In this document: positions 1 to 6,531 of the stretch, piece after piece | Position numbering within the stretch: position 1 is the first letter of the stretch | Layout: the number at the start of each line of letters is the position of its first letter | Notes under the pieces: generated by a model | What the model was told of the DNA's origin: nothing | Seen by the model: only the letters and a program-made list of their open reading frames with translations | The model's database searches: none | Source of the DNA: an uncultured Lachnospiraceae bacterium | GTDB lineage: Bacteria; Bacillota; Clostridia; Lachnospirales; Lachnospiraceae | NCBI GenBank assembly: GCA_910579425.1 | Contig: CAJTVL010000014.1 | Location: forward strand, 5,657 to 69,656 | DNA: 64,000 nt | Direction: 5' to 3' | Translations under genes and position numbers: made by a program

Positions 1-234
1 CTGGACAGCGGCACATTAAAGGAAATCGGCGGCAGGCTGGGAGGGGATTATGTGGTGCTCCCCAGCTCCGTGCATGAGTGCATTATCATTCCGGCGGAAG
101 TGGCAGCATCTTATCAGGAGCTTTCAGACATAGTAGAGGGCATCAACAGGGATGCCGTGATTAAGGAGGAGAGGCTTTCAGACCATATTTACTTGTATGA
201 ACGGGAAGAAGGAGTACTGAGGATTGCGGCGTGA
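1..234 (+). CDS. DUF5688 family protein, C-terminal part (5' end outside window)
   Basis: The reading frame is open from base 1 and stops at 232-234, so only the last 77 residues are seen. The segment with 'GGDYVVLPSSVHECIIIP' followed by a short tail resembles, from memory, the C-terminus of DUF5688 proteins that are abundant in Lachnospiraceae mobile and accessory regions. Function is unknown. An internal GTG at 52 could be mistaken for a start, but the frame continues upstream with similar composition, so I treat the gene as truncated by the window edge. Its presence next to broken genes and an attachment site fits an accessory location. Confidence 0.65.
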   Translation: MDSGTLKEIGGRLGGDYVVLPSSVHECIIIPAEVAASYQELSDIVEGINRDAVIKEERLSDHIYLYEREEGVLRIAA

Positions 235-269
235 TAATGAGTTTGGTTTGTAAGGAAAGGAGTGATCAG

Positions 270-353
270 ATGGAGATGATTGTAAAAGCGGTGGTAATCG
301 GTGTTCTTACAGTAGTAATTGCAGCGCTGGATAGTGATAGTGGCGAGGAATGA
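270..353 (+). CDS. Putative 27-residue membrane-type small protein
   Basis: An ATG at 270 is preceded by AAAGGAG at 256-262, seven bases away, which is a good ribosome binding site. The peptide begins with MEMIVKA, has a hydrophobic stretch (about residues 7-19, rich in Val, Ile, Leu and Ala) and ends with an acidic tail DSDSGEE. It could be a single-pass membrane peptide. It sits 35 bases after the DUF5688 stop and may be cotranscribed with it. I do not recognise a family; the support is only the ribosome binding site and the amphipathic layout. Confidence 0.4.
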   Translation: MEMIVKAVVIGVLTVVIAALDSDSGEE

Positions 354-416
354 ATATCTTAGAGGAATAGTCAAAAAGAATATTTAAAGCTAAAGAAATA
401 GAAAGTATATTGCAGA

Positions 417-468
417 AAAGCGGGAATGTGGGATGAACTATAGGATATTCTTCCCAATATCCCGCTTT
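417..468 (+). terminator. Possible hairpin terminator after the DUF5688/small ORF unit
   Basis: Perfect 9-base arms AAAGCGGGA (417-425) and TCCCGCTTT (460-468) enclose a 34-base loop. The following tract (ATTGCTATAATTTT) is only moderately T-rich, so termination strength is uncertain. The TATAAT at 474-479 just after it could be the -10 of the next gene. Confidence 0.4.
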
Positions 469-515
469 ATTGCTATAATTTTCCTAAATATTAGTTGATT
501 CAGGAGGATAATATC

Positions 516-1591
516 ATGTATCTCTATAGCTTTATGGAACGAAGTGTTATGAAAAAAATCGACATACCCATGTATGTTAAGAGAAAGTATGGCATTAAAA
601 TTGAGAGTCTGTTGAACTGGGATTTTTTTATGAGAAAGTAGAGAAAGTGCTGGATGATGCAAAAAATAGTAAATATATAAATGAATTACAAGAAATTGGC
701 AAAGGGCAATGTGAAGAGGCAAAAGAAATTAAGTTTTTATTAGATGTAATATCGGACATTATTGATCAATTATCGGGAATTGGTTTTTTTATTCCGGATT
801 TAAGAACAGATTGCTGCATGGGACTGCTATACATAGACGAAAACAGGAATGTTATCCCTGATGCAGAAATGGAACAGGCATGGGGGTGGAGGGATGAAGA
901 GGATAAGAAGGAAGTTTTGGAGAGTGCGAACCATAAAAGAATCTTAAATGCGCAAAAACATTACCCTTATGCCCAATATGAAGATGAAAGATTTCCTTTG
1001 GATGGTATTCCCGGAGGGTGTGAGGAATATCACAAATTGATGATGAGCAAGGAAAATATCAGTATCTTTGCAACTAACATAGACAAGGAAAATAAGAACA
1101 CAAGTTTTGAAAAATATGGTTTTCCAAGGGCTCATAATATTTATGAAAAATTAAAAAACACTTCTATTGAGAATATGCTATTGCTTGAAAAAACGCTGGG
1201 GATTGGGTATACAAACCAACTGTTTTGTTATGTGAGGGAGTTTAAGGACATTCATCAACTAAATAAAATAGAAGGAGTAATCATCCCTTGTTTGGAGATT
1301 CCTATGTTTTCCAGAAAATATATTACGAATAAACTTTTGGGATATTTGAAAAGTTTTGAATACAGTGAATTAAGCATACAATATGCGGAGCAAGCCATTC
1401 GGCTGATTGCGGATCTGCTTCGTGAGACCTACGGGGCACTTCTGGAAATTTCTTGGTGGGTTTATTATTGGACATATTGTAATGGAGAAACAGGAAACGA
1501 AGATAAGGATCTGAGGGATTACTGGGAGCAGTATTTTAATGAAGAAACAGCATATGGCTGTATTATAAGAAATGAGATCATACATGATTGA
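516..1591 (+). pseudogene. Hypothetical protein gene split by a frameshift in a T7 run
   Basis: ATG at 516 follows AGGAGG (502-507). The first frame encodes 41 residues (MYLYSFMERSV... to NWDFFMRK) and stops at 641. A second frame, open from 605, continues to 1591. The break is at a run of seven Ts at 623-629; with eight Ts the reading becomes NWDFF-YEKVEKVLDDA, which reads naturally through both parts, giving about 358 residues. Later parts are rich in Glu, Lys, Ile and aromatic residues with no signal peptide; a hydrophobic segment lies near the end (around 1450-1490, LLEISWWVYYW). I do not recognise the family. Base composition is markedly AT-richer than the core genes, consistent with transfer. 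The frameshift may be real decay or a homopolymer sequencing error. Confidence 0.6.
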
Positions 1592-1604
1592 AACAGTGTC
1601 AAAC

Positions 1605-1621
1605 CCCCAGCAGAGCTGGGG
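1605..1621. repeat. IS200 left-end hairpin
   Basis: CCCCAGC (1605-1611), loop AGA, GCTGGGG (1615-1621). The central 13 bases equal those of the right-end hairpin at 2276-2294, which identifies the pair as the recognition palindromes of the element. Confidence 0.7.
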
Positions 1622-1669
1622 AGAATCGTGTACGCAAGTGGCGATGAACAAAGCCCCATAATAAAAACC

Positions 1670-1717
1670 CCGTTGTATAATAAATGCAGGTCTGGCAAAC
1701 CGCATAATATACAACGG
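1670..1717 (+). promoter_or_regulatory. Leader hairpin sequestering the tnpA ribosome binding site
   Basis: CCGTTGTATA at 1670-1679 pairs perfectly with TATACAACGG at 1708-1717. The right arm runs into the GGAGG at 1716-1720 that serves the ATG at 1728. IS200 elements are known to keep transposase expression low with such structures. Confidence 0.55.
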
Positions 1718-1727
1718 AGGTATCCAA

Positions 1728-2167
1728 ATGGATAATCAGAGTTTATCACATAGTCGTTATAATTGCACGTATCATATAGTATTTATCCCAAATGAACTTG
1801 TTCATTTTAGTATCGGCGGAAAATAATGTTTGGGAGTTTGAGAAAGGAAGTAGGCGAAGCCATCAGTAAGGTGTGTAAGATGGAGGGAGTGACGATCATA
1901 AAGGCAGCAACGCTGCCGGATCATGTACACATGTATGTCTCAATACCACCGAAGATGAGCGTGTCAAAAGTAGTAGGAAGGATCAAAGGAAAGAGCAGCC
2001 TGATGCTATTCGACAGGCATCCGGAATATAGGGATAGATACAGCCGTCGCTTCTGGGCAAGAGGGTACTATTGCGAAACTATCGGTAATGTAGATGAGAC
2101 AACGATAAAGAAGTATATCGAAAACCAATATGAGAGGGACCGACTGGAAGGAGAGCCCTCAAAATAA
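1728..2167 (+). pseudogene. tnpA: IS200/IS605 Y1 transposase, frameshifted by a palindromic insertion
   Basis: ATG at 1728 with GGAGG seven bases upstream starts the expected N-terminus (MDNQSLSHSRYN...YHIVFIP). After codon 21 an extra 17 bases, centred on AAATGAAC-TT-GTTCATTT (1790-1807), shift the frame so translation stops early. The original frame resumes at 1811 (YRRK, then MFGSLRKEV from 1826) and reads to 2167. The remaining part keeps the HUH motif (DHVHMYV) and the catalytic-tyrosine region (KYIENQYE), so the enzyme was ancestrally a TnpA of about 140 residues. The internal ATG at 1826 could give a 113-residue product lacking the first beta strand; activity seems unlikely. Confidence 0.85.
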
Positions 2168-2275
2168 GAACAAAGAAGGGCCGCTTTTAAGCGGCTGCCA
2201 GTAACAAAATGAACAAGGTTTGTCAGGCCGCCTTTAGGCGGAAACGCAACATGCCCCTGGAGGGGGCTATCCAGA

Positions 2276-2294
2276 CCACCAGCAGAGCTGGTGG
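2276..2294. repeat. IS200 right-end hairpin
   Basis: CCACCAGC (2276-2283), loop AGA, GCTGGTGG (2287-2294). It shares its core with the left-end hairpin. Two further stem-loops, at 2181-2194 (CCGCTTTTAAGCGG) and 2228-2242 region, lie between tnpA and this end. Confidence 0.65.
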
Positions 2295-2298
2295 TTGA

Positions 2299-2472
2299 GC
2301 CGGTGGCCGTGATTTGGAATCTACCACAGAGCAGTATTATATTGCTGTGCGTAAAAAGATAGTGGAAAATGGCGAGACAAAACAGGTTGTTATGGTTCCG
2401 GCACCTGTGAAAAAGGAGCAAAAGAAGGAACCGTACATACCACGGCGCGGCGTAACATATGTTAAATTCTAG
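2299..2472 (+). pseudogene. Orphan 3' end of an interrupted gene
   Basis: Directly after the right end of the IS element an open frame without a start codon runs from 2299 to a TAG at 2470-2472. It encodes 57 residues ending in a basic tail (PYIPRRGVTYVKF). The middle, with VRKKIVENGETKQVVMV and a Lys/Glu/Pro stretch, looks like normal protein. The matching 5' part is not recognisable left of the element. I read it as the tail of a gene cut by insertion or deletion; family unknown. Confidence 0.4.
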
Positions 2473-2524
2473 GCCGGATCGAATCAATAGATATGAATGA
2501 AAACAGGATGTTTCAAGTACTTTA

Positions 2525-2553
2525 TTGTATTTGACAGAGATGCTGTGTATAAT
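2525..2553 (+). promoter_or_regulatory. Sigma-A type promoter, TTGTAT-17-TATAAT
   Basis: TTGTAT at 2525-2530 and TATAAT at 2548-2553 are 17 bases apart. The flank GCTGTGTATAATAA is also found in the promoter at 4345-4373. The intervening TTGACA at 2531 is too close (11 bases) to be the -35. Confidence 0.5.
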
Positions 2554-2839
2554 AATTATTAAAGGGGAAAGTCATCACGGTGACTCTGCCATACTTGGCG
2601 GCATTGCTTTGGGCGGGCAGCAGAACTGTTGGGAATGCATAAGATGAATCTTATTGGGTTATATAGCAGATTGTGAATCCCATATTTAGATATGACAGAC
2701 GAAGAATTTGAGGAGGAAATCCAGACTGTAAAAAGACTGACTGCTATAGAGGTATGAGAATAATATCAGATATAACGCCGATTTTATTATTGCTAAAGTC
2801 TGGAAGATTGTAAGTGCTTAGAATAAGGAGAGTGGTGCA
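2554..2839. other. Intergenic stretch with remnant reading frames
   Basis: No convincing gene is visible. A 21-codon frame at 2692-2757 (MTDEEFEEEIQ...) follows the promoter but lacks a clear ribosome binding site. An imperfect dyad AGTCATCACGGTGACT lies at 2570-2585. The stretch may be the remains of a small antitoxin-type gene, but nothing proves it. Confidence 0.3.
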
Positions 2840-3013
2840 ATGTTAGTTGATCGGTTATCAGATAAACCATCTGATTTTTTAAGAAGAGCCAGAGAAAAGT
2901 ATGTAAAACAAAATCCCATGTTAATGAAAAAAATTGATGATGAGATAGAAAGTTGTAGGAGTAATGCCGTTTGTATAGGCATAGGAAAAGAGGGTATATC
3001 ATGTGCAGACTAA
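2840..3013 (+). CDS. Small 57-residue protein upstream of an MNT/HEPN pair
   Basis: ATG at 2840 has AAGGAG at 2825-2830, nine bases upstream. The product is basic and helical-looking in its first half (MLVDRLSDKPSDFLRRAREK) and ends in CIGIGKEGISCAD with three cysteines. The last 13 bases overlap the start of the nucleotidyltransferase gene in another frame, so the two are likely translationally coupled. No known domain is recognised. It may be a third component of the MNT/HEPN module or simply the end of a decayed gene that lends its ribosome flow to the next one. Confidence 0.45.
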   Translation: MLVDRLSDKPSDFLRRAREKYVKQNPMLMKKIDDEIESCRSNAVCIGIGKEGISCAD

Positions 3014-3429
3014 TTATGCTGCAAACAAATTTTCAGACGGAGGTTGCAGTGGCGGATGTCAAGAAGATATATATAGAGAATATTATAAAGAGTGCTGAAA
3101 AATGTAATAAGATTGATGCCATTGTGTTGTTTGGGTCTTCGCTTGAAGATCGGTGTGAAGATGAATCGGATATCGATATTGCAGTAATCAGCAAGTATAC
3201 GGTCAGCCGTTTGTGCCAATATAAATCTTTCCGGGATTTTACGGATAGTGTGTACAGCATAAATGTGGATCAAAATTATGATATATTGTATTTTAAGTCT
3301 CTGGATGAAATAGTGAAGAAAAAAGAAAAAGCAGGAATTTGCAATGAACTGTTACAAAAGGGGAAAGTAATATACAGGATGAAGGGGGACAAAAATGCAG
3401 CCAACTTTATTAGCAATAGCAAAAGCTGA
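3001..3429 (+). CDS. MNT-type nucleotidyltransferase domain protein (MntA-like antitoxin)
   Basis: The minimal nucleotidyltransferase signature is present: 'VLFGSSLEDRCEDESDIDIA', i.e. GSS followed by the DxD metal-binding pair, at about residues 43-61. Such proteins pair with HEPN-domain partners; in characterised systems MntA transfers AMP groups to the HepT toxin. I start at ATG 3001 because AGAGGG lies seven bases upstream; ATG 3016 is an alternative, and the frame upstream to 2971 overlaps the preceding ORF. The gene overlaps the HEPN gene by 35 bases. Composition is AT-rich, unlike the core. Confidence 0.75.
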   Translation: MCRLIMLQTNFQTEVAVADVKKIYIENIIKSAEKCNKIDAIVLFGSSLEDRCEDESDIDIAVISKYTVSRLCQYKSFRDFTDSVYSINVDQNYDILYFKSLDEIVKKKEKAGICNELLQKGKVIYRMKGDKNAANFISNSKS

Positions 3430-3757
3430 TTTAAAAACTGCTAAACATCTTGTTGGAAGTTCGGACAAATTTCAGAAACACCAAGCGGCTTATTTTACGC
3501 AGCAGGCAGTGGAGAAGACAATAAAATATGTAATATCCCAAAAGACGGGAAGTCAGCCATGGGGGCATGATATCAGTAAATTAATTGTGATAGCCAAGAA
3601 AGAAGAGATTGAGATTCCGGAAGAGATTATAAAAAATGCAGCGTTATATACCTCGTGGGAAGTAGTCACAAGATATTATCCTACTGCAGTAATACGGAGA
3701 GATTCTATTTCTAAAGCAATCAGGACAATAGAGCAGTGGCAGAAAAGTCTTAGATGA
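3395..3757 (+). CDS. HEPN domain protein partnered with the MNT gene
   Basis: 120 residues, nearly all helical. The segment 'KHQAAYFTQQAVEKTIKYV' (about residues 28-46) is a typical HEPN helix pair as in PF05168-type proteins. The Rx4-6H ribonuclease motif of active HEPN toxins is not evident; the nearest is TRYYP near residue 91. The protein may therefore be a substrate-binding or inactive HEPN partner rather than an RNase. It overlaps the MNT gene by 35 bases, so the two are coupled. The toxin-antitoxin role is inferred from the pairing. Confidence 0.75.
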   Translation: MQPTLLAIAKADLKTAKHLVGSSDKFQKHQAAYFTQQAVEKTIKYVISQKTGSQPWGHDISKLIVIAKKEEIEIPEEIIKNAALYTSWEVVTRYYPTAVIRRDSISKAIRTIEQWQKSLR

Positions 3758-3768
3758 AATTTTAGCTG

Positions 3769-3790
3769 ATAGGTCAATCTATAGGTCAAT
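3769..3790. repeat. Tandem 10-base direct repeat near the attachment site
   Basis: ATAGGTCAAT occurs at 3769-3778 and again at 3781-3790. Short direct repeats next to the attachment core are typical arm-type integrase binding sites, which is my inference here. Confidence 0.4.
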
Positions 3791-3846
3791 TTCCAACAAA
3801 GGCATTGCAGAAACCGCATAAAATCAGGCAAAAACAGCATACAAAC

Positions 3847-3894
3847 AACGGACTCTGACTCCGTCATTTCAAGGTTCGAATCCTTGTAGCCCAG
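3847..3894 (+). other. tRNA-Gln(CUG) 3' half, probable att site of an integrated element
   Basis: The sequence contains an anticodon stem-loop (ACGGA-CTCTGAC-TCCGT, anticodon CTG), a T arm (CAAGG-TTCGAAT-CCTTG) and the acceptor 3' strand TAGCCCA, ending at 3893/3894. The matching 5' half (acceptor 5' strand and D arm) is absent: the bases before 3846 do not form them. Tyrosine integrases commonly use the 3' part of tRNA genes, leaving an intact tRNA at one end and a 3' copy at the other. The element would therefore lie to the left, on the accessory side. Confidence 0.7.
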
Positions 3895-3902
3895 CGAATG
3901 TG

Positions 3903-3932
3903 ACCCGACAGAGAGAATCTGCCGGGTTTTCT
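3903..3932 (+). terminator. Rho-independent terminator after the tRNA-Gln fragment
   Basis: ACCCGACAGA (3903-3912) pairs with TCTGCCGGGT (3918-3927) with one mismatch, followed by TTTCTT. Its distance of nine bases from the tRNA end suggests it is the native terminator of the original tRNA-Gln gene. Confidence 0.75.
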
Positions 3933-4175
3933 TATGTCCGGAAATGCAGTGTTTATGCGTTTTTTGGAGATGGCGTCTTTTGATCTTAAATTTTCCCCTT
4001 TGAGAAGAAAAAGCTGTTTCACTGAAAAAAGGCTGGAACCGTGCAAACAGGGCTCTTTTGGAGAAAAAGTGCCTTTTCCTGTCCTGTGAGCGCAGGGACG
4101 AGAGCAGGGAGAGGGCAGGGGCCGGAGATAGAGTACCACAGTATGACTTTATGGACAAAATGGAAGGGGGATTTT
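3933..4175. other. Non-coding stretch right of the att site
   Basis: I see no supported gene here. Frames on either strand across the tRNA fragment are chance openings. Confidence 0.4.
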
Positions 4176-4412
4176 ATGAGTGACCGACATACGATAGAGA
4201 ATATGGAGAGGTATCCGGATCAGATCCGGCCATTCATACAGGCGGAGATCGGGCTGCCCCATACCGGAAAAAAGGAAAGAGCCTGGGGCGGTTATGGGGG
4301 CAGGGCCTGTAAACGTATTTTAGTAAATAAGCAGAGTTGGTTTCTTGTAATCCTTGTGAAAGCTGTGTATAATAACTACAGAGTGAAAGGCATGAAATTA
4401 AGTAGGAGTTAA
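4176..4412 (+). CDS. Possible remnant gene of 78 codons
   Basis: ATG at 4176 has a strong AAGGGGG five bases upstream. The first 45 residues (MSDRHTIENMERYPDQ...) look protein-like; the rest overlaps a promoter-like sequence at 4345-4373 and reads as ordinary non-coding DNA. I read it as the start of a gene truncated by deletion, with an accidental tail. No family recognised. Confidence 0.25.
   Translation: MSDRHTIENMERYPDQIRPFIQAEIGLPHTGKKERAWGGYGGRACKRILVNKQSWFLVILVKAVYNNYRVKGMKLSRS
4345..4373 (+). promoter_or_regulatory. Sigma-A type promoter, TTGTAA-17-TATAAT
   Basis: TTGTAA (4345-4350) and TATAAT (4368-4373) are 17 bases apart, 47 bases before the HicB remnant. It shares the context GCTGTGTATAATAA with the promoter at 2525-2553. 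Confidence 0.5.
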
Positions 4413-4419
4413 AAACAGG

Positions 4420-4686
4420 ATGGAGAATTTAGCGTTAAATTCTGAGACAATAGAAAAAATTAAGTAAGAAATATGATGATGGATTGGCTGAAATACAGAG
4501 TGTAATTGACGGCTATCTGGCTGACGGCAGGGAAAGGAACATTGAACCTGAGCAGCCATACAAGGGACATTTAACGTCAGGATCAGCCCGGAGCTTCACA
4601 GGAATATTGCGGTGTATGCAATGGAACATGGAAAAAGTTTAAACGCCGCTGTTGAGGAAGCGATTGGAAATATGGTCAGGGCATAA
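4420..4686 (+). pseudogene. HicB-family antitoxin remnant with two frameshifts
   Basis: Three frames together spell one antitoxin-like protein. Frame one starts at ATG 4420 (MENLALNSETIEKIK) and stops at 4467. Frame two, open from 4454, gives KKYDDGLAEIQSVIDGYLAD. A missing base near 4565 then moves to frame three, FNVRISPELHRNIAVYAMEH, ending at 4686. The last part is the ribbon-helix-helix DNA-binding end found in HicB-type antitoxins (R-I-S-P-E-L followed by two helices). No HicA toxin gene is next to it. It is a dead antitoxin whose partner is lost. Confidence 0.65.
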
Positions 4687-4728
4687 CGTCACAGAGAGGT
4701 ATAAATTCATGTCAGACAGGATAGAAAG

Positions 4729-5547
4729 ATGCATAGCGGTATGATACATAAGGATTTTTTAAGATGTCCCGTCTGTTCTTCTCCCTTTTCTTTTGGGAAT
4801 GACAACAAGAGCCTGGTTTGTGGAAACGGCCACAATTTTGATATAGCAAAGCAGGGGTATGTGAATCTTTGCGGCGGTTCTATGGGGAAGCTTTATGAGG
4901 ACAGGGAGCTTTTCAGGGCGAGAAGAACTATTTATGATGCGGGATTTTTTAAAGGAGTGGAGGAGAAAGCCAGCGCCTGCCTGAAGGGAATCTTCCCGGA
5001 GGGCGGCGGCGTTATTGTAGAAGCCGGGTGCGGGGAGGGCTCGTTTCTTTCTTTTTTATGGAAGGAAAATCCCGAAAATAAATATATCGGCCTGGATATA
5101 TCAAAGAGTGCAGTGAAAATGGCGGCACAGAAAAGCAGGGAGATATGCTGGCTGGTGGCGGATGTCTGCAAAATTCCCGTCAGGGATAAAAGCATTGATT
5201 GTATCATTGATATGCTGACGCCGGCAAATTACGGGGAATTTGACAGGATTCTGAAGCCGGGGGCCTGCATAATAAAGATCATACCCAATGACGGATACCT
5301 GAACGAATTGAGACAAGGGCTGGGACTGAAAGGGTATGAAAATAAAGAGGTGGACAGTTTCTTTTCCCGGCACTTTGATCTGACAGGCAGGCAGCGGATT
5401 CAGTATCGCTTTGCCTGCGAGGCTGGCACTTCGGAGGATATTTATACTATGACGCCCATGTCAGGCGGAGCCGGTCAGGGAGGCGCCAGGGAAAAGGTTG
5501 ATTGGGTGACAATGGATTTGACAATGTTGGTGGGACAGAAAAGGTAG
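4729..5547 (+). CDS. rlmA: RlmA-like 23S rRNA (guanine-N1) methyltransferase
   Basis: 272 residues, the usual length of the RlmA family, which methylates a guanine in helix 35 of 23S rRNA. The N-terminus has the family's zinc-binding pattern (CPVCSSPF, then CGNGHNFD, residues about 13-40). The SAM-binding Rossmann motif is 'VEAGCGEGSF' near residue 97, and 'GLDISKSAV' follows. ATG 4729 is preceded by AGGATAG; ATG 4741 is an alternative. The stop is 31 bases from the SGNH hydrolase gene, so both may form one operon. Which of the RlmA(I)/(II) bases is modified cannot be told from sequence alone. Confidence 0.75.
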   Translation: MHSGMIHKDFLRCPVCSSPFSFGNDNKSLVCGNGHNFDIAKQGYVNLCGGSMGKLYEDRELFRARRTIYDAGFFKGVEEKASACLKGIFPEGGGVIVEAGCGEGSFLSFLWKENPENKYIGLDISKSAVKMAAQKSREICWLVADVCKIPVRDKSIDCIIDMLTPANYGEFDRILKPGACIIKIIPNDGYLNELRQGLGLKGYENKEVDSFFSRHFDLTGRQRIQYRFACEAGTSEDIYTMTPMSGGAGQGGAREKVDWVTMDLTMLVGQKR

Positions 5548-5578
5548 AAGGCGCAAAACCGCCTGGAAAAGAGGGAAA

Positions 5579-6115
5579 ATGAGAGTATTATTTATCGGAA
5601 ACAGCCATACTTATTACAATGATATGCCTCAGATGTTTGCGGAAATCTGCCGTGAAAAGCAAAAAGAGGTGGAGGTCACCATGCTGGCCCATGGGGGAAA
5701 GGGCTGGGATTTCCATGTGGAAGAGCCGGAGGCCAGGTTCAATATCCTTTACGGTGGATATGATGCGGTGGTTCTTCAGCACACGGCACATCCCATGGGC
5801 GATTTAGAGGTCATGCATGAGAGCGGTAAGAAACTGATCGAGTGGGTAAGGCAGGCGGGGGCCCGGCCCATTCTGTATATGACATGGACTACCAAAGCCG
5901 ACGGGGAGCAGGCCCAGGAGAAGATGGGCAGCGCTTACCGGAGGCTGCAGCAGGAGACGGGCTGTGAGCTGGCGCCTGTGGGTGAGAATTGGTGGAAGTA
6001 TCACAGAGAGCATCCGGAGGAAGAAATGTACGCGGAGGACGGACAGCATGCGTCAAAGATCGGCTCCCGGGTGGCGGCGTCTACGATTGCGGAGACGTTT
6101 CTGAGCCGCGGATAG
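5579..6115 (+). CDS. SGNH/GDSL-type hydrolase
   Basis: 178 residues, cytoplasmic (no signal peptide). Block I is FIGNSHTYYND at residues 5-15 with the catalytic serine in GNSHT; the C-terminal His lies in 'DGQHASKIGS' near residue 155, matching the DxxH block V. Family members are esterases or deacetylases of small molecules or sugars; the substrate is unknown. A GAGGG lies just upstream of the ATG. It probably shares a transcript with the preceding methyltransferase and is closed by the hairpin at 6128-6202. Confidence 0.75.
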   Translation: MRVLFIGNSHTYYNDMPQMFAEICREKQKEVEVTMLAHGGKGWDFHVEEPEARFNILYGGYDAVVLQHTAHPMGDLEVMHESGKKLIEWVRQAGARPILYMTWTTKADGEQAQEKMGSAYRRLQQETGCELAPVGENWWKYHREHPEEEMYAEDGQHASKIGSRVAASTIAETFLSRG

Positions 6116-6127
6116 TAAGGACATTGT

Positions 6128-6202
6128 GCCCTGTTTTTGGACATAATTTTCTGAGGATTGATTTTGTCAGAAAATTTGTCAGAAAACAGGGCTTGCTTTT
6201 TT
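6128..6202 (+). terminator. Rho-independent terminator of the SGNH hydrolase gene
   Basis: GCCCTGTTTT (6128-6137) pairs with AAAACAGGGC (6183-6192); an inner arm pair (ATTTTCTGA with TCAGAAAAT) extends the stem. A T-rich tail (TTGCTTTTTTG) follows and doubles as the -35 of the next promoter. Confidence 0.7.
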
Positions 6203-6221
6203 GCGGGAAATCATGTATGTT
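6193..6221 (+). promoter_or_regulatory. Promoter of the T-box/metG transcript
   Basis: TTGCTT (6193-6198) and TATGTT (6216-6221) are 17 bases apart, about 15-20 bases before the start of the T-box leader. The -35 box is inside the T tract of the preceding terminator. Confidence 0.5.
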
Positions 6222-6237
6222 AGGAAGCAAAGAAAGG

Positions 6238-6526
6238 CGTTGAAGAGAAGAGTAGGTCATTTGCGCTTTTACAGAGACCTCTGGCCGGTGAAAATGAGGA
6301 AAGCTATAGAGTGACTGAACATGGCCTCGGAGCTGCGCACCGAAGACAGAGATGTTTAGGCTGCGACGGGTTCACCCGTTATAGTGACAGGCTATCGGCA
6401 GATCATTTCCTGCCCGCAGCTGATGAGGCTTGTGCCGTGAGGTATGGGTGAATTTAGGGTGGTATCACGAAGCGTAAGGCTCTCGTCCCTGAAAAGAAAT
6501 TTTCAGAGAGGAGGGCTTTTTTAATG
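6238..6526 (+). promoter_or_regulatory. T-box leader, probable Met specifier
   Basis: The diagnostic T-box sequence AGGGTGGTATCACG is at 6456-6469, followed by the terminator/antiterminator region: arms CTGAAAA and TTTTCAG around 6490-6507, then GGAGGGCTTTTTT. The candidate specifier in stem I is ATG at 6321-6323 in the context GAAC-ATG-GCC, which agrees with the methionyl-tRNA synthetase gene downstream. Uncharged tRNA-Met would stabilise the antiterminator and allow transcription of metG. The specifier was assigned by eye without folding. Confidence 0.85.
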
Positions 6527-6531
6527 CGCAC

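Larger units (their letters stand above)
1602..2298 (+). mobile_element. IS200/IS605-type insertion sequence, tnpA only, decayed
   Basis: A single-strand-transposon layout is visible: a left-end hairpin (1605-1621), a leader hairpin covering the tnpA ribosome binding site (1670-1717), a Y1 transposase gene (1728-2167, broken), and a right-end hairpin (2276-2294). The left and right hairpins share the core CCAGC-AGA-GCTGG, as expected for ends recognised by one TnpA. The span of about 700 bases matches IS200-group elements. No tnpB is present. Exact ends cannot be set because this family makes no terminal repeats or target duplications; the limits given are estimates. Confidence 0.75.

Noticed and set aside
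2531..2553. TTGACA at 2531 as -35 for TATAAT at 2548
   Set aside because: Spacer of 11 bases is too short; TTGTAT at 2525 has 17.
3676..4158. Minus-strand frame of 160 codons across the tRNA fragment
   Set aside because: It reads through the tRNA-Gln fragment and terminator; such frames (with SHSLGYKDSNL) are known false genes next to tRNAs.
4041..4175. Upstream extension of the remnant ORF at 4176
   Set aside because: No ribosome binding site; the strong AAGGGGG points to ATG 4176.
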